Shown here: piece after piece, positions 1-11,298 of the stretch
How the letters are laid out: every line of letters begins with the position of its first letter
How positions within the stretch are numbered: position 1 is the stretch's first letter
From: Abelmoschus esculentus
Taxonomy: Eukaryota; Streptophyta; Magnoliopsida; Malvales; Malvaceae
Reading direction: 5' to 3'
Assembly: GCA_035048815.1 (NCBI GenBank)
Contig: JAUCBN010000055.1
Coordinates: 10,832,501 to 10,896,500 of the forward strand
DNA: 64,000 bases
Program-made: the position numbers and the translations under genes
The notes under the pieces: generated by a model
What the model was told of the DNA's origin: nothing
Seen by the model: only the letters and a program-made list of their open reading frames with translations
The model's database searches: none

Positions 1-2
1 TG

Positions 3-2258
3 AAAGAATTTAGTAGCAAAAATGGTTATGATCTTAATAGAAATGGGGATAGTGGACCTTTGCTTCTGGATGTTCTTGAAGGCTTCTTGAAGTTCGAGGT
101 TAGTTGATTTCTGTTGTATATATTTCATAATTCATACAACACGAGGTCTTTGACTTGTGAAGCTTGATTCATTTTAGTGTCCGTCATCTGAATGCTTGTT
201 TGTATGCCATTTTGTTTGACTTTTAGTTGTGATAAGTGCTATCTGGAATATTGTTTAATGTATCGTGAATGGCGTTAATTCTTTTCGGCTAACCTTGTAT
301 AACCTAGCTTTCTTTTCCAGTTTGACGTCTTTTTGAGATAACTGATGTGACAAGAGGTGTGATTTCTGAATATCCTGGAATGAGCTAAAGGGACGGATTT
401 TTAACACTATGTGGAGAAGGAAATGAAGGATGGATTTTACTGTAAATTGGGTGCTGAAACAGGTTTTTGTGTTGTTTCTGTAATGATTATCTATTAAAAG
501 GAAACAGAAATTAGCAGGTCTGTCTTTTGTTTGGGAACGACACTGCAAAACTTCAGAAACATATTTTTAAGTTATGTTACGGTTAATCTTAAATTATTAA
601 TGTAAACTCCTATATATACTTACAGAAATCAAGCAATCATCTTTCCTTCTATTGTTATTCCCAACGGAGGAAGATCAAAAAGTCATTATAAATATCAAGT
701 TTTCGGTCCGGAATATGTGTCTTTACTAAGAACTATTAGTTTTCTTGTAATGTAAGCATTTAGTTTCTTCTTTCATTGTACCAGGGAGGCAAGGACGTAG
801 CCATGTTGATGGTGGGAGGGGCTCTTTTGGTATAATTACATTTAAGGTCCTTAGTTTAAATAATAATAAAATAAGGTTTTTTCCCCTCCCAAATTTTAGA
901 TTTAAAGGCTTAATAGACTTTTGTCTCTCTCAATATTCGATCCTGGCTCCGTCCCTACAGGGAGGAGTTTGACATGTACAGAAGTTGAAATTTGATTCAT
1001 ATCATCAATTTTTTTAGTTTGTGTTAGTTTGATATCTGCAGTGTTATACCGCATCACGATGACATATTTTCAGTTTTAACTGTTCATAATTTGTGTGGAA
1101 AATATGCTCATGGCTAACAATCACATTTTGTCAGAACTTATCCCAAGCAAGAGGACCTGGAAGGAGATCACAAGAAATTGAATCCTCATCTAGTACGGAG
1201 TCACGTAACACAAGAAGACCCTCGTCATCTACTGTTGCTGGGGGCTTGCCCCCATTAGGCAGGTGCTGGATTAATTCCATATCCTGCTTCTTCATCTTTA
1301 TCGGTTCCCTTTTTGCTTCATAATACCACTAAAAGCTGATTAGTTTTAGCATTTTTATGGCAGGCCGGTCCCTGTTTCACATTCATCTGGTAAGTGATTA
1401 TCATATGTATTGTTTCAACACTCGCATATCTACTTGTTTTTTTCCCATCATCTGATAACTTTGGCAAATAGATAGGAGAGCAGGCTCCTCCATTAGGCAG
1501 GTGCTGGATTAATTCCATATCCTGCTTCTTCATCTTTATCGGTTCCCTTTTTGCTTCATAATACCACTAAAAGCTGATTAGTTTTAGCATTTTTATGGCA
1601 GGCCGGTCCCTGTTTCACATTCATCTGGTAAGTGATTATCATATATATTGTTTCAACACTCACATATCTACTTGTTTTTTTCCCATCATCTGATAACTTT
1701 GGCAAATAGATAGGAGAGCAGGCTCCTCCATGTCTGGTTACAGGAAAGACGAGTATAGTTGGAGATATGATAATGATGAAGATGTGATTTGAGCTTCAAC
1801 TGCCCTCGAAAATCTTCAGTTGGACAGAAAGGCCAGGAATTTAACTTCTTCTTGGCGGTTTGTCTCTCAATCCTGCTAAAAATGAAATTGCCTACTGGTT
1901 CAGTGTTTACTAGGAACCGATACGAATAGATGGAATTTATATTTGTCCCGGTAACACCTTTTAAAGCTTTTAAGTGAAACTTCCACTTGTCGTAATATAT
2001 TGCTTCTTTTATCTAGTAGTAGTAAGATGATTGTGTCTCCTAAACTTCGGCATCACAGTATTATTTATTTGTCGGATAAATTTCCAACGAGGTTGTCGAA
2101 TAAAACGAGTCACCCTAGTCATGTAACCATAGAAACGTACTATCAGTATATACGTCTACATGAAACATCTAAAGTTGTATCTGCTTAATTAATCTGGTCA
2201 CAGGCATGCTGGGGATGGAATCAGTGGGGATGACGACGATAAGGATGATCGTATGTAG
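3..2258 (+). pseudogene. 3' exons of an unrecognised gene, with an in-frame TGA and a duplicated internal exon
   Basis: I read coding exons at 3-98, 1135-1262, 1364-1389 (repeated at 1602-1627), 1722-1857 and 2204-2258. All have GT/AG borders and phases that join in one frame if one copy of the repeated exon is used. The upstream part lies outside the window. The visible tail is hydrophilic and rich in Ser, Arg and Asp, with segments such as LLLDVLEGFLKFE, RPSSSTVAGGLPPLGR, YRKDEYSWRYDNDEDVI and LENLQLDRKARNLTSSW. I do not recognise the family. An in-frame TGA at about 1789-1791 lies between two stretches that both look coding and run in the same frame to a TAG at 2256-2258. The gene either ends early at that TGA or is decaying. 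The 238-bp tandem duplication adds a second problem, because using both copies shifts the frame. No domain supports a function. Confidence 0.5.
1252..1727. repeat. 238-bp tandem duplication carrying a whole exon
   Basis: Positions 1252-1489 and 1490-1727 are almost identical at a constant offset of 238 bases, with only a few substitutions (for example near 1408 against 1646). Each unit starts with CCATTAGGCAGGTGCTGG and holds an intron, the small exon beginning GCCGGTCCCTG, its GTAAGT donor and the next acceptor. The high identity points to a recent event. Confidence 0.93.
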
Positions 2259-3823
2259 CTGAACGACACCACGAAAATGGGCAGTGAAGCTATCATGTAA
2301 GTTTTCATATATATATATATATATATGTGTGTGTTTTGCATGGATTTTGGTATTTAATCTTGATGTTCAGTTTCCCCTAAACAAATAGATGTTGGAGCTT
2401 GTAACCAAAACTGCCTTCTAATATGTTGATTAAAATTTGTTACTCGGACCGGAATCAGTGTTGAAACTCAACATTATTTATTGAATGGGTCTTTTTAAAA
2501 AAAAAAATTTAGTAGGGGTCAATAATGAATTATATATATTTAAAGGATTGAAGAGCAATTGACCACAAAATTTTCAAATATTTTGTCCCTCACTAATTCC
2601 AATGAGTGTTGAATATAAGTATATTGTAATTTTATTCTCACATCACAAATTTAATTTTAAAAAATAATAAAAAGCTTTCAAAATTATATAAAATTTTATA
2701 GGATGATAAATAAATTATTACAAAGATTCTAACAAAGACCTAGAACTGATTATAGGAAATATATTTATCCGTGATGGATATAATTACATTTAAATTTTTT
2801 AATAATTTGACAAAGAAAGATTGAATTTTCACCTAATGAATATTGTTACAATCTATTTATATGAACCTTTTGATATAATATTTATAAAATTTTCGAAAGG
2901 ATTTAGACGGAAAAAAAATTAATTCAAGTTTTTAAAAATATTATTCTCTCTCTTTTATGAATTAAACAATTTAGGTATATATTATATAATCAATTCAGTA
3001 GATACTTATTAGCGAAAGAATATAATAATGATTTAATTTCTTTGAATATTTTTATTAAAAGATTTAGTTTTTAGATTTATTATTATTATTGATTTGAATA
3101 TCATTGAAATCTCTCTAATAAAAAAAATTCTCATACATCAATTAATAAATAAAAAATGTTTAAAGGGATTTTACATGTATAAAGTATATCTGTTGAGCAC
3201 AAGGCAAAGTTGAAACATAAATAAAATAAAATTTATATCTCAATCGAAAATAGATACATTAAATACGACACAAACGAATATTTTTAAAATTTCGTATCTC
3301 ATGATCTTCAAGGAATAATATTCGATGAATCCTTTTAAGTAATAACTTATAGTATCTATTTATCAGTAAATAATCTACTTCAATATTTGACACATCATAC
3401 GTATCAAAGATGTGCCTACTCTTTTTCTTTTATTAAGAAAGTTTTAATGAGACACATTATCTTCATCGATATGTAAAGAAGTGTTATGAATATTTTTGAT
3501 TTATAGTGGATATTTATATATTAGATGAGATTTTAATATATTTTATTATTAAAATTTAATACTCATTAGAATTTAAATTTTTATTCTATGTTTATAAATA
3601 TAAAATTTTTAAAAAATATTTTATAAATCGTATATTAAAAATATAATACAAATCTCACTCAATATCTTTTATATTTTTCTCATTCATGCTTATTTACTTA
3701 AATAAATTAAATTAAGATTTTTAGGTTAAATAAGAAATTAATATATTTATTTTAGAAAAAAGAAAAATAAGAATAAAAAACCTTGTGTCAAAATATTTAA
3801 AAGTCAAAGTCTTGCACGTTCCC
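2259..3823. other. AT-rich intergenic stretch
   Basis: This stretch holds the 3' flank of the left-edge gene, an (AT)n run near 2311-2326, and then about 1.3 kb of very AT-rich DNA. I see no coding exon, RNA gene or clear transposon ends. Confidence 0.6.
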
Positions 3824-3829
3824 CACGTG
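3824..3829. promoter_or_regulatory. G-box (CACGTG) upstream of the adenylate kinase
   Basis: A palindromic CACGTG in the context CCCCACGTGTCC lies about 90 bases before the ATG at 3919. A W-box-like AAAGTCAAAG lies just upstream near 3800. G-boxes bind plant bZIP and bHLH factors. I see no clear TATA box, so this is probably a TATA-less promoter. Function is inferred from the motif and position only. Confidence 0.4.
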
Positions 3830-3918
3830 TCCTCAAATCTGCGCCGACATCCAAATTCAATTTAAAAGCTGTTCAAAGCCTACTTCTCCTTTTCCCCGAA
3901 CAATCCCTTTCCTTTCCT

Positions 3919-6900
3919 ATGGCGATTTTAAGCCGTTGCTCCGCCGCTGCCACGGCTGCCGCAAAGCCGACCGCAGCCGCTGCAACATTCTCTTACTTGA
4001 TTCGAGCTTTCTCTCCTTCCTTTTCCTCTTCTTCTTCGACGTTAGATCCCGAAACTGACCTCAACCGCAATAAACCTGCCGCTTTGGGGACTCTGAAGAG
4101 AGAACCGAAGAGTAGAAATGTCCAGTGGGTATTCTTAGGGTGTCCCGGCGTCGGAAAAGGAACCTATGCCTCTCGGTTGTCGAATCTTCTCGGCGTTCCT
4201 CACATCGCCACTGGTGATCTCGTCCGTGATGAGCTTGATTCCTCCGGTCCCCTTTCTTCTCAGGTCCAATGTTTTCTTTTAGGGTTTCGTCTTTCAATTC
4301 TTCTATAGAAGGTTGGAATTTAACCTCTTGAACGTTTTCAGGTGAAAAAAACCCGTTGTTTTTACTGAATGCATATAGAAAAGAGGATAAAATAAAATTT
4401 ATCGATTAGTTTAAATAGTTTGGTCTACTGCAGTATAGAGAATTCGAGGTTCTGATTTCTTTTGAATGATTAAAATTAAAAGTTTTGGTTTGTAAATTTC
4501 TTATTTGAATCATTATATTCGAATCCATCTTACATTTTAACTTAATGGATGCAAATGTCTACCCTTATTGTGCCTTCTTTGGTGTTCCAGTTTTAGGGTT
4601 TAGGGTCAATAAAGGGGCAGAGGATTTTTGTTCTAATACATGACTTTCCTTTTTCTTAGCTTAAAGTACAGAGGTTGTACCTTTAGCATTAAGTAATCTT
4701 GTCCTCCATGGAGTTTATAGCTGCAAACAGAAAACAAGTAACATTGATAAGTGATAACAATCTAAATGCTGATGTGGACTCCCGAGATCTGACAATACAT
4801 ATGTTTTGTCGATTCCTGGAGTTCAATTCAGCATTTTGGATGGTTTCTCATTAAATAATTTAGTCCATGGACTTTGATTGCTGCAAACAAGAAGTAAATT
4901 AGTAACATTATTAATCGAAAACCATCTAAATGCTGATGTGAACCCTTGAAATCTGACAGGACAACCTATAAGTAGAACTAGCTATCAAGTACATATGTTT
5001 TATCATATTCTTGGAGTACATGTTAGCATTTAGATGGTTTTTTTGTTATGAATTATACTTTTTTTTTTTGCACCAAATATCAAATGTACAAGTACAAGAA
5101 TTAAATTACTCTTGCACACAGACTGAATTGCATTTTTGACTATAAGAGATTGTTATGAATTATACTTTTTTTTTTGCTATCAACCTTAAAAGAAGTAAGT
5201 AGTAAAATCTATAGGCAATTAAGGAAGTGCTAGTGAATGTTATTAGGTGGATGTAAATTTGTGTTGTTTTAAGCTTTAACTGTTTTTTTTTCTTTGTTGC
5301 AATTTTAACATCATGATATTTTGTGGTTTGTGGAAAGAAATTGGAGTTGAAACATCATCTTTTTTTCAACTTAAATTTACTTTTTTACTATTATACACTT
5401 GGCAGCTAAAGGAGATTGTTAACCAAGGCAAATTAGTTTCAGATGAAATTATAATAGATTTACTTTCCAAACGTCTTGAAATGGGAGAAGCTAAGGGTGA
5501 ATCAGGGTTCATTCTTGATGGTTTTCCTCGGACAGTAAGACAAGCGGTAAGTGCTTCATTTGATAATTTTCTGTAATATTTTGCTTCCAGCTAAAGGCCG
5601 TTAATTTGACTTTACAACAGGGAAATAAAATGTTAGTCAAGGCAATGGTAAAAGAACTGGTAGGAAAATACTTGCATTTGGTACTGCATTGATCATGTTG
5701 CATAGCTATAGCTGAAAGCTTTTGCTAAAAACCATGTATAAAATCCCGTCATTGTTTTTGGCTCCTAAAGCATCTGATATCTTGGCAATTTACTCACGCA
5801 GACTGACAATTTTTTGTATCCATGCGTATTGATGCATGTTTTAAGTTCTTTGTGATAGGCTTTATATAGATTTTGACATTTTTGTGTGTTCGACGTGCCA
5901 TGCTTGAGTTTATGTTTCTTTTTCATGTCATGTTTTGCATCGTGTTTTAGTTGTTCTTTTCATACCGTATAATGTATTATATCCAGAATTGCCAGGTTAT
6001 ACTCATGCAACTAGATCTCAAATTCTACCAATGTTCTCAATGATGAATAAAATATAGTAAGTTGGATGGTGCATGCTGTTCTTTTTTCTTTGGTATAATC
6101 TGAATAGCATTTTATCACAATACAACTAAAGAAAAATTTGCTGACTTTGTACGGTTGAAGTTGCTATACTGTTGGTAGCGTCGTTTCATCAAATTGAAAG
6201 CTTATTTTTTTTTAAAGAAATTGAAATTGCATGAGCTATTTTCGGTTTCACAGCAGGCAATTCACTTATATAAGGAAGCTTTTTTAACTACCTTCCGTAA
6301 TTAAAAACAAAAGAGAATTATAGTGGCATCTGCCATGGAATTCATACCGGCTTCATTGCAGATATATTTTACTTTAATGGACTGCTAAGCATATGTTTTT
6401 GTACTTTCGTGTTGTTTTGGTGTAGTCTCCCATCCCCCAAAAAATCAGATTTCATTGTCTGGAAGCATAATGGTTGCACTGTTGAATATATTTATAATTC
6501 AAAATAGCTCCATTTCTTGTGCCAATTACTAGTAAATCCCTAATCATGTAGTCTAATACTTTACCATGTTTATTTTCTAGGAAATATTAGAGGGCGTGAC
6601 AGACATCGACTTAGTGATTAACCTTAAGCTTCGGGAAGAAGCATTGCTTGCAAAATGTCTTGGAAGAAGGATTTGTAGTGAGTGTGGAGGAAACTATAAT
6701 GTGGCTTCTATTGATATCAAGGGTGAGAATGGGAGGCCTGGGATGTACATGGCTCCGCTTCCTCCTCCTCCACAATGTGCATCCAAGCTTATTACTCGAT
6801 CTGATTATATTGAAGAAGTTGTTAAGCAACGTCTTCGCATATACCAGGCGATGGTATTTCTTCATTGCCGTATTTTTCTAAATTGCATTATTGAGATTTT

Positions 6901-7163
6901 AGTTTTACTATCAATTGGAGTTTTTGGGTATAATCCGTATGTTTTGAAATTACTAGATGTGATTACAAATTACAGAGGGGAAAATTGCGTGATACATTAC
7001 AAATTATATTTTTTTACAGACTCGACCTGTAGAGGATTTCTACCGCAATCGTGGGAAGTTGTTAGAATTCAATCTTCCAGGAGGAATCCCAGAGTCATGG
7101 TCAAAGCTGCTCCATGCTTTAAATCTTGAAGATCACGATGACAAGCAGTCTGCAGCTGCATGA
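3919..7163 (+). CDS. Adenylate kinase, organellar (KAD6/KAD7 type)
   Basis: The coding exons are 3919-4263, 5406-5546, 6581-6853 and 7020-7163, giving 300 aa ending at TGA 7161-7163. The enzyme interconverts ATP + AMP and 2 ADP. Residues 1-45 are rich in Ala, Ser and Arg and poor in acid, as expected of a mitochondrial or plastid transit peptide. The P-loop GCPGVGKGT is at 74-82, the AMP-site segment [10 protein letters not shown] at 97-106, and DGFPRT at 153-158. The LID begins with [13 protein letters not shown], including a Cys-x2-Cys pair at 194 and 197, and the sequence ends near LPGGIPESW. The protein closely resembles what I recall of Arabidopsis At2g39270 and At3g01820. The usual LID motif R-x-D-D reads R-S-D-Y here. 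The first intron (4264-5405) contains two imperfect tandem hairpin repeats. The ATG at 3919 is the first in a continuous frame and gives a proper transit peptide. Confidence 0.93.
4685..5045. repeat. Two imperfect tandem copies of a hairpin-forming repeat in intron 1
   Basis: Two units of roughly 160-190 bases follow each other, at about 4685-4850 and 4855-5045. They share the order: CATGGA, a GCTGCAAACA block, AGTAACATT, CATCTAAATGCTGATGTG or a near match, ACATATGTTTT, and GCATTT-GGATGGTTT. Within each unit the CATCTAAATGCT block recurs inverted near the right end, so each could fold into a hairpin like a decayed MITE. Confidence 0.6.
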
Positions 7164-7786
7164 TGTCTTAACATCGTTGTATCATTCAAAGCATTTGCAG
7201 GTAAATTTGGTCATTCTTTGCATGCATGTTTATTCATAAAAAACCCGAAAAGGAAGAGAAAAATGAATATGCAATAAAAGATAGACAGGCGTAAAACCCT
7301 AAACTACAAAACTAGGTAGTTCTGTATTTATATCCTAAAGAATGTGTGAAATGGGCAAGTTATTGTTAGGGGATGGGGGACATGTTTCAAACAAGTACAT
7401 GTATGTCTGCTTAATACTGATGCCATCATCTTTTTGCTGTATATATTTCTTATGCCGAGCATATTTACCGACGATAAAGCTGTGGCTTTAACACACTCAT
7501 ACGTCATGAGTGTGTGTATGTAGAGAGAGCTATTCATCTTTAGAATGCAAATATACACTCCATAGGTGATTTTTAGAACACTTGTAAGTGCTGTCGGTGT
7601 TCGGCCATGTTATTCAGATTTGGGGCCGTGTTATTTTTAGAATGCAAATAAAGACTATTTAGGGTGTTTAAATTGATCATTTCCTTGATGAAAGACAACA
7701 TTGAAATCAACAGAAGAAAATACAAGAATCTGTGGATCTGCCAACTGCTAAAAAACCAGCTACAATCACCAGCAGTGGCATTTCGA
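7164..7786. other. Convergent 3' flanks of the adenylate kinase and DUF674 genes
   Basis: About 620 bases separate the stop of the plus-strand kinase gene from the stop of the minus-strand DUF674 gene. The stretch should hold both 3'UTRs and polyadenylation sites. I see no further gene. Confidence 0.6.
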
Positions 7787-8632
7787 TCACTTCACATGCT
7801 TCCTCCCGGCCTTCAGGGAAAGGAAGACATCGGTCAGCACGGTCTTAGACTGCAGTGCTGCTTTCAGTAACTCCACACCCTGAAATAAAAACCAGACAAA
7901 TCCATGAATCCCCTGTTTCTTACAGGAACTTGTAAAGAAAATGGGATGATAATTCTCACCTCATTCATGCCTACACTGACCACTTTCTCTTCCAAAACAT
8001 CAACCTGTTTAACATTGAATTTACTCAGCATGGCTATGCTCGAAATAGTCAGACAGTGGTGTGACTGTCAGATCATCGAGGATCGTATAAGTAACGACCC
8101 CTTTCACGTAACCACCCTTATTGGCGGTAGCCGGTAATGCAGTTGAAACCTTATTAGGGGGATTTACAAATGTGGCAGGGGTGCTCATGAGCCTAGGGCA
8201 TGAAGGGCAAGTAGCTGATGGGTCATCCGTTAAATACAAACCACAATTGTAACGATCACAATTGTAACATTGACCACGATGAGATGAACATAGGTAAAAT
8301 CCTTGTGGTGTTGATGATCGAATGTTTGGCAACAAGAGAGGAATACCGATCTCTATGTTCGGAGAATATGTAGGTTTCAGCAAGGCATCCTTGGTTGTGG
8401 TCGGCTGGAAGTATTCGTCGCCCAAGTTGTCAACGCTGTCGTAAAGATTCCCGACGCATCCATTGATGCCTTCTTTTGTAAGCAGCCTTATGACAGTGGC
8501 AACAGGCAATGTCAATATGTTGAAGAGAAAATCAACAAAATCTTTCCCGGCTTCGGCGTATAGAACCCTTTGCCCTTTCGTATCTATCAGAAGCTTCAAG
8601 CTCACGGTGGTGCCAGTGGTGGTGGGAGACAT
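7787..8632 (-). pseudogene. DUF674 family protein with a one-base frameshift
   Basis: There are two exons on the minus strand: 8632-7960, and 7879-7787 with a TGA at 7789-7787. The protein starts MSPTTTGTTVSLKLLIDTK, then VLYAEAGKDFVDFLFNILTLP and a Cys-rich middle (YLCSSHRGQCYNCDRYNC), all typical of the plant DUF674 family, whose function is unknown. The reading frame stays open to a stop at 8023-8021 (about 203 aa). From about 8052 downwards, however, the family C-terminus continues in another frame (MLSKFNVKQVDVLEEKVVS), then through a proper intron into GVELLKAALQSKTVLTDVFL. Total exon length is 766 bases, one more than a whole number of codons, so one extra base near 8051 explains the break. 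It is either a recent pseudogene or a sequence error. The start at 8632 is chosen because a TATA box lies about 70 bases upstream. The ATG at 8740 lies before that TATA box. Confidence 0.85.
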
Positions 8633-8698
8633 GGATGGTATTAGACCATACGGAGCTGTGGGAATTTCTGTGAATGTTCCTCTAAACTTACTGTTTAC

Positions 8699-8706
8699 TT
8701 TATATA
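8699..8706 (-). promoter_or_regulatory. TATA box of the DUF674 gene
   Basis: On the minus strand the sequence reads CTCCTATATAAAGTAAAC, a strong TATATAAA match. It lies 67-74 bases upstream of the ATG at 8632, leaving room for a short 5'UTR of roughly 35-40 bases. This supports the chosen start. Confidence 0.6.
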
Positions 8707-8978
8707 GGAGAGAATTGGAAAGGACAAAATGAGCCTTCACTAAAGAGAAATCGACTTTCCATTAGTTCATATGTAGTGAACCTGCCGTTTAACATTAATG
8801 GAGTTGCTTTAATAATATTAAAGCTTGGTGAATCTGTAAGGTAATCCATGTTCATGGAATTTGAAAGCACATAAATGGTATACGTAGAGATGGAATCGAG
8901 ATCGAATATCGAGAAAGATTAAACGGATTATTGATTGTTTTTCCTTGATAATTTTCACCAAGTGGTATCAACCAATCA

Positions 8979-9130
8979 AATGCTTTTATTTCATTAATTT
9001 TTCTAATTAATATTTTTTTACCAAGTGAATCTTTACTGTAAATTAAATTTTAAAATAGTTTGTATTAAGTAGAGATTCACTTAATAAAAAAAATAAATTA
9101 AAAAATTAATAAAATAAATAAAATTGGTCT
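8979..9130. repeat. AT-rich hairpin (MITE-like inverted repeat)
   Basis: The left arm near 8979-9037 (a TTTATTTCATTAATTTTT block, then ACCAAGTGAATCTTTA) is the imperfect reverse complement of the right arm near 9070-9128 (TAGAGATTCACTTAAT, then an AAATTAATAAAATAAA block). The core AAGTGAATCTTTA resembles the centre of the Mutator-like hairpin at 24769-25021. No target-site duplication was established. Confidence 0.55.
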
Positions 9131-11298
9131 CATGACATAACATGAATAATCCAAAGCTGTGACTGTTGAAATGGAACATGGTGTCATGGCATTGTCTCCT
9201 TATGTTGTATGATCTAATTTCTTTAGCAAAACTTGATTGAAGAGTTGGAGGACCTCAAACAATCAACCCTGCATCAGGCATTACCCCAGTTCCTGCTGGT
9301 GATTGCAAATAATTCAAGTGGGACCAATTGACACCCAAACAGTAGCGGATCTATTGCTTGGTGAGGGTGAAATTTAAATTTGATTTGTTAAATATTTATT
9401 TTATATATTAGTGTTCACCCATAGATTAATTGGTGCCATTATTTTGATCCAATTCAATTGATAGTATAATTACCTATGAAGGAAATTTATTAATAAGCTG
9501 ACTTCTCAAATGATGATGTAATTATCTATGGAGATAATTATTTTAAAATGGAGAACGCCAAAAGAAAGTGACGTTCTCCCTTTAACTCTGTAAAAAGTGT
9601 TCACCCTCAGCCACTGACCCCAAATTAAAGAGTAGATCTTCTATTGTATATATCAAAAGCTGCACTTATAAAACACACACAAATATTTAAATACGATTCT
9701 CCTAAGTTGAATAGTTATTTTTTTATTGAAATCATACGTTAAATTTAAATAAATATTTTTTATTTAATTATTTTTAAACTGTTGATTTAATCGATCGAAC
9801 CAATAATCCCAACTAATTTAACCATGGATGAGTACTTACAACTTTAAGTAAAGTTGTGGAGAAACAATTCAACTTCAATATCCACTTGATATACAACCAA
9901 ACATATGATTATCACTTAACCATTCGCCCTATCTTGTGTTTCAACCAAATGACAGATGCAATAAAAACTAATCTAGTGGACTAATCATTCTAGAACTAGG
10001 GGTTATATTTTAAATCCATCTTTAAATTTTAAAATAAATTTTAAGTATTAATATCGTATTGATCGATTTTTTTTTTATTGTTTAACCATTTTTAGTGAGA
10101 AGAAAGAGAGTAAATCATGTGGTGTTAAAAACAACTTTGTTTCGGTATATGATTTATTGATAAATAAATTCGAATAAAATATTATAAAAATTATTGTAAG
10201 AAAACTCTTTTAATCCAGTTTTATTTATTTATAATATTAAGACCGAAACATTTGATATTACTTAAAACTTAGAGTCCATTTTTTAATTTTATTTTTTAAA
10301 AAAACATTTTTAGTTTTATTTTTAAAAAAATAAGAAAAAGTTTAATTCAAAAATAGATGCCTAAATTATATAATTCTTTTTAAAATAGATGCCAAATATT
10401 TTTTTCAACTAAAATCAGTGCTTAAATTATACATTTTTTTTTAAAAGATACCTAATTTTTTTTTTTTACTGAAATAGATTATAAAGTTTTATTCTGTTAG
10501 TGTTTAAAGGTAACATTGTTAACAAATTATTTAAATTGTAAATAGGTGCTCAAACTATACATTTAAATTGTTAAATTGTAAACTATACATTTAAATCTAT
10601 TACTATTGTATTTAATCATTGAAAAGATGATAAAGTTATAAATTAAAAGTATAAAACATAATAGCAGAAAGATACTCAACATTTACCAGACTTTTCAATT
10701 TCACCTTTGAAATTATGCCACATCAGCAAAAATATTAATAGATAGGGTAAACTACCCGAGTGACCACTCAACTAATTGGAGATACCTATTTTGGTCACCC
10801 AGCTAACAAACTCGTCAATCAAGTCACCCAACTTTGAAACCCTACCTATTTGAGTCACCGTCATTAAAATTTTAACAGAAAAGTTAACAGTGATGACGTG
10901 ACAGTTAAATAAAATCTGTAAAATTACATATGATATGATACTAAGAACTTAGATTTGAAAAATCTATCACAGAAGCATAAATTACAAAAAAACCACCATA
11001 TATTTTTTATAGATGTTTTTTTTTTCCTTCTAAAAAATAAAGAAAAGGATTACAGATACTGAAACTGAAGGACCAGATTTGGTGAAAATAATTTCTTAGG
11101 GATATGATTGTACTTCTAAATGTATTATTAGTCATTACCATCTAATAATCGAACACACAAGGAATGATGATGGGGGTAGTATGTTGGTCTTATAGTAAAA
11201 AGAATATATATTATAAAGAAGCAAACCTGCCGGGCATCGATGAATCGGAGAATGGGAGGCAGCATGCGGGTATGACCACGACAAAATCGGAAATTCTC
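9131..11298. other. AT-rich intergenic stretch with decayed repeats
   Basis: I see no gene here. The stretch includes short diverged repeats of the form 'AAATAGATGCCTAAATTATA' near 10345-10460. A repeat-like segment at about 10745-10920 (GGGTAAACTACCCGAGTGACC and onward) looks like one end of a dispersed plant repeat. I could not find its partner end. Confidence 0.5.

Noticed and set aside
8738..8740. ATG at 8740 as the start of the DUF674 protein
   Set aside because: It lies upstream of a good TATA box (8699-8706), and the extra 36 residues do not resemble the family. The ATG at 8632 fits better.
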